Positions 16,801-22,299 of a stretch of DNA of 24,992 nucleotides are shown here, piece by piece. The stretch covers positions 1-24,992 of the forward strand of contig CAAGNN010000131.1 of NCBI GenBank assembly GCA_900771325.1, in the 5' to 3' direction. Below the pieces are notes generated by a model that saw nothing but the letters and a program-made list of their open reading frames with translations, did not search any database and was not told the origin of the DNA. This DNA comes from Kiritimatiellia bacterium. Lineage in GTDB: Bacteria > Verrucomicrobiota > Kiritimatiellia > RFP12 > DVOR01. Both the position numbers and the translations under genes were made by a program. Every line of letters begins with the position of its first letter. Position 1 is the stretch's first letter.

Positions 16801-17153
16801 GCTGCGGCGAACTGCGAGCGCGGCTCGCTCACCACATAGGCAAAGTAGCGGCGGACCAGGTGGCAGAGAAGCCATACGCACGCGCCGGCGCAGAGCACGG
16901 TTAGCCCATTGAGCGCGCTCACCCCCCACGCCGTCGGCACCACGGCCGCCACGGCCCGCAGGAGGGGCGTTATCAGGGGATGGGCCTCAACGCCGCCCCA
17001 GGCGCCCCACAACCCGAGCAACTTCACCGTCCAGGTGGCACTCTCCCCGGGATAGAGCCCCGGCGAGCGCGTCAGCCAAAAGAGTCCGACCGCGAGCGCG
17101 CCCCAAAAGCCCGGCCGCCCCACGAGCGCCTTCACATGTTGTTTGATTGCCAT
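13896..17153 (-). CDS. Large multi-pass membrane protein with C-terminal TPR repeats (DUF2723/PMT-like N-terminus)
   Basis: The protein has 1085 residues. The first 395 contain about ten hydrophobic segments. Its opening WLTRSPGLYPGESATWTVKLLGLWGA followed by AHPL and a P-L-L-R helix resembles the first loop of DUF2723/glycosyltransferase-39-like proteins, where an acidic residue follows the first helix (here the Glu in YPGES). A soluble region (about 400-580) follows, then tetratricopeptide-like helical repeats to the end, for example LFRAVYAWDPENVSALFNIFEL, LARYPKHADALAMLATLQ and YLRALALKPEVYTLRETVLAI. It may be an envelope glycosyltransferase or an assembly scaffold; catalytic residues cannot be confirmed. 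It starts 3 bp after the GspG-like gene, with an AAGGATAAGG site before the ATG, and the pair may act together. Confidence 0.75.
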   Translation of the reverse strand: MAIKQHVKALVGRPGFWGALAVGLFWLTRSPGLYPGESATWTVKLLGLWGAWGGVEAHPLITPLLRAVAAVVPTAWGVSALNGLTVLCAGACVWLLCHLVRRYFAYVVSEPRSQFAAAEAAKVGTAFAGLAMVAAWPVVLAAGHCQWQIFDLLLLLIVVAAVERAARTAKVGAMALAAFLSGLVATEAPWLLLAAPFCLLSTALGWWCGTEKPQSKHLVRAWIVPAALGATTGLAAAIGPAVVQGGEVWECGWLFAQVRVAGVLEYLREGWLLVLLFGVVPFALCVLMGREVGANRRSLAGLGTYLSAAVLAICALLPISVAPATLARQWHEAQPVALCAMTAFAVAFLMGASVLLIRVKVPPEAAAEQRGVRRWSGLLAWGVRLGLGVALGVALVVTVRESVAVRRVAALPKAMAQEILAECAGPEVWLLGDGVLDPHLAAAAVESDRQIVFFSLTQDNQPQAMAKLRQALAASPYFADKPELRERLDRALDIGMIPFMQDWIRADSGSETHFATLSLPDLWFTGDRLPLPRRLTYAGIGSREAQAQALAQRLPIAEPLAAMGPFSDEELAALPGPMADFARYARRQVGFVANNTAFFLAAGGKTEEAYALFRAVYAWDPENVSALFNIFELVNGGLHPEMKVWCEKELNALLKKLSGRKYKLWALARTYGYIRSPQLISALAGNWAMSGQTGAALSGLDLAMEMLDDETRVGLQGAVAALYTLTPGKRQEAIARYKELLTHSTSPHKSLEYLRQLLRMTILEGNFAEAKALLEQAEAVGGKEELAYERALYLASAGDAVGSRIALETFLARYPKHADALAMLATLQMQSEEFEALRTNTLPKLITAAGTEDNYFVQIILAQLAEREGTLPKARAAYLRALALKPEVYTLRETVLAIDIRLNDKASAEQHARKFLYQDRAMPLANYVMGSLALGEGDLKRAESYLTLATAPDAERPLPEAFNDLAETYRRLGKWAAALSAAQRAAELAPKLAVARETAAAALLELGRLGEAQSELDAAFALDAQLREGQPKDPRFLITQARIHLANQLPDLARVALAEAKKQYDSLDKGAQAEFDRTAAAAGLK

Positions 17154-17156
17154 ACC

Positions 17157-17801
17157 TTATCCTTCATCGACAGGGGTTTCCGGGCGCTGCCAAGTGCCCT
17201 CGGAACAGTGAAAATCGGCCTCGCTCGCGCGGATGTCGTCATTCGTCCCCGGCTGCTTATCCGGTCCGCAGGAGAAGAGGGTAGGGGCCTCGAAGGGCGA
17301 CTGTGGCATTTGGTAGACGTAGGGCGTGCCCCAGGGGTCCTTGTAGGCCCAGTTGATGTAGGGCCCCTTCCAGCCGGGCGTCTGATAATCCTTGGCCAGG
17401 GCAAAGAGCCCCAACCGCTGCTGCGGCCACGAGCCGGTGTGCACGCGAAAGAGGGTCATCGCCTCGGCCAGACGCGCCACGCTCCGCCGCGCACGGATCT
17501 GATTGAGCGGAGTGGTTTTGACCATTGTCTGCACCGGGCGCTTCATCGTGCCCACCAGTCCGCCGCCCGCCAAGAGGAGAATGGCCAAGAGCGCTACAAC
17601 CACCTTCGGCGACCGAAGCGCCTTGGTATCCAGCCGCGTGCCCATCATCAACCGCTCCTGCTCGGCCTTCCGGCGGATTGCCTCAATCTTGCGCTTGGCT
17701 TCGCGCCGCTCCTCGCGGTTGCGCCAACGCACCCCGTGGGCCACCGTGCTGTCGCGCACCACCTTCACGCCCTTGGGCGGTTTGGACATCGTCACGCTCA
17801 C
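17157..17801 (-). CDS. Membrane-anchored protein with GspG (type II secretion pseudopilin) C-terminal-like domain
   Basis: A 214-residue protein in three parts: a charged, probably helical cytoplasmic segment rich in Arg/Glu/Lys (27-50), one membrane helix (about 67-84, VVVALLAILLLAGGGLVG), and an outer domain (105-195). The outer domain closely follows the GspG globular domain: TGSWPQQRLGLFAL, GWKGPYIN, KDPWGTPYVYQMP and an acidic loop CGPDKQPGTNDDI, where GspG binds calcium. It lacks the prepilin peptidase G-F-T-L-x-E N-terminus, so it is not a normal pseudopilin. Start: the preceding stop runs into TAGGAG, which is ideally spaced (6 bases) for the GTG at 17801; the ATG at 17789 is an alternative. 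It lies between ruvB and the TPR protein. Confidence 0.72.
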   Translation of the reverse strand: MSVTMSKPPKGVKVVRDSTVAHGVRWRNREERREAKRKIEAIRRKAEQERLMMGTRLDTKALRSPKVVVALLAILLLAGGGLVGTMKRPVQTMVKTTPLNQIRARRSVARLAEAMTLFRVHTGSWPQQRLGLFALAKDYQTPGWKGPYINWAYKDPWGTPYVYQMPQSPFEAPTLFSCGPDKQPGTNDDIRASEADFHCSEGTWQRPETPVDEG

Positions 17802-17810
17802 GGCCAACTC

Positions 17811-18827
17811 CTAGAAGAGCGAACCCTGCGCGGCCGCCGGCTTGATGCCCAGCCGCTCGTAGGCCCGGGGCAACGCCACGCGCCCCTTCGGCGTGCGGTC
17901 GATGTAGCCCTCTTGAATGAGATAGGGCTCGTAGACCTCTTCGACGGTGTCGGCCTCTTCGCCCACCGCCACGGCCACCGTTCCCAGCCCCACAGGTCCG
18001 CCGGAGAACTTCACCACAATCGCCTCCAAGATGCGGATATCCATCTCGTCGAGCCCCTGCGGATCAATCTCCAGCAGCGAGAGCGCCTGGTCGGCAATCG
18101 CTCCGGTGATGAAGTTGTCGGCCCGCACCTGCGCGTAGTCCCGCACCCGCCGCAAGAGGTTGTTGGCGATACGCGGCGTACCGCGACTCCGCCGCGCCAC
18201 CTCCAGCGCCCCCGCCTCGTCAATCCCCACGTTCAACTTCCCGGCACTGCGCGCGACAATCTTCGCCAGCTCCTCGTGCGAGTAGTAGTCCAGCCGGTTC
18301 TGCAACCCGAAGCGCGAGCGCAAGGGCGCGGAAATCAACCCGCTGCGCGTCGTAGCCCCCACCAGCGTAAAGCGCGGCAACTCCAGGCGCACGCTCCGCG
18401 CGTTCGGCCCCTGGTCAATCATAATGTCGATAACGAAGTCCTCCATCGCCGAGTAGAGGTACTCCTCAACCGTCCGCTGCATTCGGTGGATCTCGTCGAT
18501 GAAAACCAAGTCCCCCGGCTCAAGCGAGGTCAAGAGTCCCGCCAAGTCCGAGGGCTTGTCAATCACCGGCCCACTCGTCGCCTTCACGTGCACCCCCATC
18601 GCCTCGGCTAGAATGTAGGCCAACGTCGTCTTCCCCAATCCGGGCGGACCCGACAGCAGCACGTGGTCCAACTGCTCCCCGCGCCCCTTCGCCGCCTCGA
18701 CCGCCAACATCAGCCGGTCGCGCACCTTCTGCTGCCCCAAAAAGTCATCAAAGCGCGTCGGCCGCAACCGATTGTCGAACGACGCATTCCGCTGATTCAT
18801 CTCTTCCGATGGCCTGCTCATATCCAT
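17811..18827 (-). CDS. ruvB: Holliday junction branch migration ATPase RuvB
   Basis: A 338-residue protein with all RuvB hallmarks: LRPTRFDDFLGQQKVRDRL, Walker A GPPGLGKTTLA, Walker B LVFIDEIHRM, sensor region VGATTRSGLISAPLRSRFG, the arginine-rich ARRSRGTPRIANNLLRRVRDYA helix, and the C-terminal winged helix ending in RTPKGRVALPRAYERLG. RuvB is the hexameric motor that drives branch migration with RuvA. Neither ruvA nor ruvC is adjacent. Possible starts are the ATG at 18827 and another at 18821; the first lies 6 bases after a -10 element and has no usable ribosome binding site, so a leaderless start is preferred. It heads the minus-strand cluster that runs to the lysE-type gene. Confidence 0.96.
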   Translation of the reverse strand: MDMSRPSEEMNQRNASFDNRLRPTRFDDFLGQQKVRDRLMLAVEAAKGRGEQLDHVLLSGPPGLGKTTLAYILAEAMGVHVKATSGPVIDKPSDLAGLLTSLEPGDLVFIDEIHRMQRTVEEYLYSAMEDFVIDIMIDQGPNARSVRLELPRFTLVGATTRSGLISAPLRSRFGLQNRLDYYSHEELAKIVARSAGKLNVGIDEAGALEVARRSRGTPRIANNLLRRVRDYAQVRADNFITGAIADQALSLLEIDPQGLDEMDIRILEAIVVKFSGGPVGLGTVAVAVGEEADTVEEVYEPYLIQEGYIDRTPKGRVALPRAYERLGIKPAAAQGSLF

Positions 18828-18833
18828 ACCTAT

Positions 18834-18842
18834 AATATAGCA
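18834..18842 (-). promoter_or_regulatory. Extended -10 promoter for ruvB, leaderless geometry
   Basis: The minus strand reads TGCTATATT, followed by six bases (ATAGGT) and then ATG at 18827. The expected start of transcription therefore coincides with the ATG. Upstream, GCAAGCACGGG at the -35 distance resembles GCAAGCGCGGG at the same distance from the rnr -10, although neither resembles TTGACA. Confidence 0.6.
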
Positions 18843-18932
18843 CACTCCGCCCGCCCGTGCTTGCCGCTCGCTTCGCTCGCAGCGGACAGCCGCGTTCTGC
18901 GACGGAGTGGCTGGGGTAGGGGAGGTGAGCCA

Positions 18933-19034
18933 CCCGCCCCGAGTTCGAGGTGGACCCGCCCCGGGTTGACCCCCGACCCGCCCCGGGTTCGAGGTGGACC
19001 CGCCCCGGGTTCGAGGTGGACCCGCCCCGGGTTG
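18933..19034. repeat. Five tandem copies of a 22-bp GC-rich unit between ruvB and the NSS gene
   Basis: Units begin at 18933, 18955, 18977, 18999 and 19021 (the last partial), at exactly 22 bp. Each has the core CCCGCCCCGGGTT (GAGTT in the first) followed by CGAGGTGGA, except the second, which ends GACCCCCGA. The third and fourth copies are identical. The same core and tail occur in the array at 4348-4672. A further small dyad lies nearby (CCGCT at 18864, AGCGG at 18881). The region between the ruvB start and the NSS gene has no other recognisable coding content. Confidence 0.9.
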
Positions 19035-19068
19035 CTCTGCGATGCGTCAGACGCGCGGGGCAAGGATG

Positions 19069-19077
19069 TGGTATAGT
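19069..19077 (+). promoter_or_regulatory. Extended -10 promoter for the NSS transporter operon
   Basis: TGGTATAGT within ATGTGGTATAGT is an extended -10. The -35 position (19049-19054, AGACGC) is not canonical. Predicted transcription starts near 19084, giving a leader of about 45 nt with AAGGAAAGGA as the ribosome binding site. Confidence 0.6.
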
Positions 19078-19128
19078 GTGGGTGTCGCAGAGCGAGTAGG
19101 TTTGCTTTAAGGTAAGGAAAGGATGGAC

Positions 19129-20748
19129 ATGGCGCGCGAGAACTGGACCTCTTCGGTTGGTTTCATTTTGGCCTCGGCGGGATCGGCGATTGGCTTGGGG
19201 AACATTTGGAAGTTTCCGTACGTGGCCGGGGAGAATGGCGGGGGCTCGTTTGTGCTGGTGTATGTGCTGTGCGTGGCGTTGATTGGGCTGCCGGTGATGT
19301 GCGCGGAGATGGTGATTGGGCGCCACACACGGCGCAATGTCATCAACGCCATGGGGAAGATTGAATTGATTGCGCGCGATCGGCGGACGCGCTGGGTGCT
19401 CTGTGCGCTCTCCGGCGCGATGACCGCGCTCTTTGCCGCGCAGGGGGCGTGGGCCTTGGTGGCGGCGGGACTCTTTGCCACGGCGGCCTTTTGGCGGAAG
19501 GGCTTTGCCGCGCTCGGCTGGGTGTGCACCGGCGTGGCGCTGGCGATCCTCTCCTACTACGCGGTGGTGGGCGGCTGGATTGTCGACTACATCTGGCGGG
19601 CCCTCTCGGGGACGCTCTGCCTGACCGGGGAGACGACCGCCCAGGCGGCGGCAGACTCCGGGGCGATCTTTGGCGCCTACATCACCAATCCCTGGCGCGT
19701 GCTGGTGGGCTTTGTCATCTTTATGGGACTGACCGGCGCGGTCATCCTAGGGGGCATCCAATCAGGCATCGAGCGGGTGAGCAAGGTGCTGATGCCGGCG
19801 CTGTTGGTGCTGCTGCTGGTGGTCATCGTGCGCAGCGTGACGCTCCCCGGAGCGATGGCCGGGGTCTCCTTCCTCCTCAAGCCGACGGCGGCGGGCTTCT
19901 CGCCGCGCGTGCTCTTGATGGCGCTGGGGCAGGCCTTCTTCTCGCTCTCGCTGGGAATGGCGATTACGGTCACTTACGGCTCCTATTTGCATCGCGACCA
20001 CAATGTCCTGCGCGCGGCCGGCTGGGTGGCGCTGCTCGACACCTTGGCGGCCCTGCTCGGGGGGCTGGCCATCTTCCCGGCGGTCTTCGCCGCAGGGCTG
20101 AGCCCCTCGGCCGGGCCGGGCCTCATCTTCGGGGCGCTGCCGGCCACCTTTAGCGCGATGCCCCTGGGCAACTTCTGGGCGGCGTGCTTCTTCTTTATGC
20201 TGCTGATTGCGGCGGTGACGAGCTCGGCCTCGCTCTTGGAGTGCGGGGCGACGGTCTTCATCGAGCGGCTGCGGCGGGGCCACCGGCGCGGGTCGCGGCG
20301 CACGGCAGTGGCGATTGGCTTCGCCTTCTGCACGGTGCTGGGGCTGCTGACGGTCTTCTCGACGGCCGATTGGTCGCGCCTACCGGGGTTGGAGAAGGCG
20401 GTGCGCGCTGGGCTGGGCGCGTTGGCGCAGGGCAGTTGGTTCGACACGCTCGACAACTTTGCCTCGAACTGGGTGCTTCCCTTCACGGCGCTAGGCATCG
20501 CCCTCTTGGTCGGCTGGGCCTGGACGCCGCGCCGGGCCGCGCCCGAGTTGCTCGCTTCGGGCGAAGAGCCCAAGCTGCCGCGCTGGTTCCAGGCCCTTGG
20601 GCACTACGCGCTGGCCGATTGGGCACAGGGTCGCAAGGGCTTCCCGATGTTCCTCCTAGCGGCCTGGGGGGTGCTCATCCGCTGGGTGGCGCCGATTGCC
20701 ATCCTGCTCGTTTTCCTCAACTCCACCGGCGTGCTCTCGCTCTCGTAA
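19129..20748 (+). CDS. Neurotransmitter:sodium symporter (NSS/SNF) family transporter
   Basis: A 539-residue multi-pass protein with the NSS signature GFILASAGSAIGLGNIWKFPYVAGENGGG in helix 1, which forms the sodium and substrate site. The ILSYYAVVGGWIVDYIW of helix 3 and the unwound-helix-6 type segment LGQAFFSLSLGMAITVTYGSYL are also present. Bacterial members take up amino acids with sodium; the substrate is not readable here. An extra hydrophobic stretch (about residues 86-126) lies between helices 2 and 3 and is not usual in the family. ATG 19129 is preferred (AGGA 5 bases upstream, family-like MAREN start); ATG 19123 would add two residues. It heads a four-gene plus-strand cluster: the next gene starts 13 bp after the stop. 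Confidence 0.93.
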   Translation: MARENWTSSVGFILASAGSAIGLGNIWKFPYVAGENGGGSFVLVYVLCVALIGLPVMCAEMVIGRHTRRNVINAMGKIELIARDRRTRWVLCALSGAMTALFAAQGAWALVAAGLFATAAFWRKGFAALGWVCTGVALAILSYYAVVGGWIVDYIWRALSGTLCLTGETTAQAAADSGAIFGAYITNPWRVLVGFVIFMGLTGAVILGGIQSGIERVSKVLMPALLVLLLVVIVRSVTLPGAMAGVSFLLKPTAAGFSPRVLLMALGQAFFSLSLGMAITVTYGSYLHRDHNVLRAAGWVALLDTLAALLGGLAIFPAVFAAGLSPSAGPGLIFGALPATFSAMPLGNFWAACFFFMLLIAAVTSSASLLECGATVFIERLRRGHRRGSRRTAVAIGFAFCTVLGLLTVFSTADWSRLPGLEKAVRAGLGALAQGSWFDTLDNFASNWVLPFTALGIALLVGWAWTPRRAAPELLASGEEPKLPRWFQALGHYALADWAQGRKGFPMFLLAAWGVLIRWVAPIAILLVFLNSTGVLSLS

Positions 20749-20761
20749 AAGGGAGGTGGTT

Positions 20762-21586
20762 ATGGACCGTGCGTGCTGCTGCTTTGCTCTCTGCCTGCTG
20801 ATGGCCCCGGCGCTCTTCGCGCACCTGGAGCCCAAGGAGGCCTATCAGCCCATCATCGATGCCAAGCCCTTCGGCGAAATCGCCCAAGAGGCAACGACCG
20901 ACCTGGTCACCCTGGCCGAGGAGCAGAAGCAGAAGGAGGCCATCGCCCAGAAGTTCCGGATGTGCGGCATCACCGATATGCCCGACGGCACGCGCAAGAT
21001 CGCCTTCCTCGACGAGACCGACAGTGCGGCAGTCTCCTACCTCCTGGCCATCGGCGAAACGCAGAACGGCTTCACCCTCGTCTCGGCCGACTACGACCGC
21101 GAATACGCCACCCTCACCAAGGATAACCTCACCTTCACCCTCGGTCTGGGCAAGGGGCTCATCGATAAACCGCCCGAGGAGCTTGCCCCGCAGCCGGAGA
21201 TCCAGCTCATCGAGGCGCGTACGCACGCCGCGCCGCCCCCCGCGCCAGTCGCCAAGGATGGCAAACGCCTCTCCTTCCGTCAGCGCCTCCTGCAACGGCA
21301 GGCCAAAAAGGCCGAGGCCGAAGCGAACCAACGCCAGGCAATGGCCGAGAACGTAGCCGAAGAAGCCGGCGAAGCGCTCAAGGCCAAACTCGCCCGGCGC
21401 GTGCAGATCGAGCGCATCAAGCAGGGGCTCGCCCCCACCGAGCCCATCACCCTGACCCCCGAAGAGGATGCCGAGCTTGAGGCCGCCGGCGCCTTTGCCG
21501 AGCGCGCCCCGGCCGCCGAAGAGGCGAGCGCCGAGGAGGCCCAGCCGCTGCTCCAAAGCCTCCAACAGCCCGAAGAGAACGAATGA
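20762..21586 (+). CDS. Secreted or periplasmic protein with a GspC/PilP-like domain and charged C-terminal tail; function unknown
   Basis: A 274-residue protein with a signal peptide (MDRACCCFALCLLMAPALFA, probable cut after ALFA). Residues about 66-125 (KFRMCGITDMPDGTRKIAFL, then YLLAIGETQNGFTLVSADYD and EYATLTKDNLTFTL) follow the pattern of the beta-rich HR domain of GspC/PilP proteins: a 'GI...' strand, a passivating G, a 'GFTLVS' strand and 'xxLTxxxxxFTL'. The last 110 residues are Ala/Glu/Arg/Lys-rich and probably helical or disordered. A GGGAGG site precedes the ATG at 20762. Its stop overlaps the prolyl isomerase start (ATGA, 21583-21586). A role in an envelope secretion or pilus-like complex is an inference from the domain pattern only. 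Confidence 0.65.
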   Translation: MDRACCCFALCLLMAPALFAHLEPKEAYQPIIDAKPFGEIAQEATTDLVTLAEEQKQKEAIAQKFRMCGITDMPDGTRKIAFLDETDSAAVSYLLAIGETQNGFTLVSADYDREYATLTKDNLTFTLGLGKGLIDKPPEELAPQPEIQLIEARTHAAPPPAPVAKDGKRLSFRQRLLQRQAKKAEAEANQRQAMAENVAEEAGEALKAKLARRVQIERIKQGLAPTEPITLTPEEDAELEAAGAFAERAPAAEEASAEEAQPLLQSLQQPEENE

Positions 21587-22284
21587 GCAAGCCCTACCCC
21601 CAGCCGACCGAAGAGGCCATCGCCGCCGAAGTCGCCCGCCTCCAGCCGCGCTACGAGGCCTTTATGCAAGCCAACGGCGAAGTGCCCGACCCCGCCCAGT
21701 TGCGCGACTGGGCCGCCGAGAACCTGCGCGAGCAGATTATCCTGGAAAGTGAGGCCAAGGCCGCCGGCAAGACGGTCGACGCGCTGATGAAGGCCATCGT
21801 GGCCGAGGTGCCGGCCGTGACCGTGGAGGAGGCGCGCGCTTACTTCAAGGCCCACCCGGCCGAGTTCGTCGCCCCCGAGCGCGTCCGCGCCCGCCACATC
21901 GTCCTGCACCGGCAGGAACACGAACCGGCCGAGGCGATGACCACGCTCCTGAACCTGCGCGCCAAGATCCTGGCCAAGGAGCTGACCTGGGCCGAGGCCG
22001 CCGCGCAGGTCTCGGCGTGCGCGCAGGATGACCTGGGCACCTTCCCGCGCGGCGCGATGGTCGAGGCCTTTGAGCAGGCCGCCTTCGCCGCCGAAGAGGA
22101 GACCATCACCGACGTGGTCGAGACGGAGTTCGGCTGGCACCTGATTTATGTGATTGCCCACCTGCCCGAGGAGCCGATGCTCTTTGAGGAAGTGAAGGAG
22201 CGCCTAATGGCCTCGATGCGCGAAGCGCGCGAGCGAGAGGCCCTGGAACGCTTCGTCGATGACCGCAAAGCCCGCTTTAAGTAA
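21583..22284 (+). CDS. Parvulin-type (PpiC) peptidyl-prolyl cis-trans isomerase, no signal peptide
   Basis: A 233-residue protein. The N-terminal half is helical and SurA/NifM-like (EAIAAEVARLQPRYEAFM, NLREQIILESEAKAAG, VEEARAYFKAHPAEF). The rotamase domain (about 103-205) has VRARHIVLHRQE, the DLGTFPRGAMVEAFEQAAFA core and VVETEFGWHLIYVI, which are typical of parvulins. No signal peptide or lipobox is present at the N-terminus, so the protein should stay in the cytoplasm, unlike PrsA or SurA. The ATG overlaps the end of the preceding secreted-protein gene, so translation is coupled. It may assist folding of a product of this cluster before export, but that is inference. Confidence 0.85.
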   Translation: MSKPYPQPTEEAIAAEVARLQPRYEAFMQANGEVPDPAQLRDWAAENLREQIILESEAKAAGKTVDALMKAIVAEVPAVTVEEARAYFKAHPAEFVAPERVRARHIVLHRQEHEPAEAMTTLLNLRAKILAKELTWAEAAAQVSACAQDDLGTFPRGAMVEAFEQAAFAAEEETITDVVETEFGWHLIYVIAHLPEEPMLFEEVKERLMASMREAREREALERFVDDRKARFK

Positions 22285-22299
22285 TTGGAGGATAAGCCT

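Noticed and set aside
17157..17801. Ordinary type II secretion major pseudopilin GspG
   Set aside because: The prepilin peptidase site and the N-terminal pilin helix are missing, and a long charged segment precedes the membrane helix.
16980..18611. 543-codon plus-strand frame across ruvB and the GspG-like gene
   Set aside because: It crosses two well-supported minus-strand genes and reads as low-complexity Arg/His/Pro/Leu protein.
18983..19020. tRNA fragment suggested by GGGTTCGAGG, which resembles a T arm
   Set aside because: The motif repeats every 22 bp and no acceptor, D or anticodon arm surrounds it.
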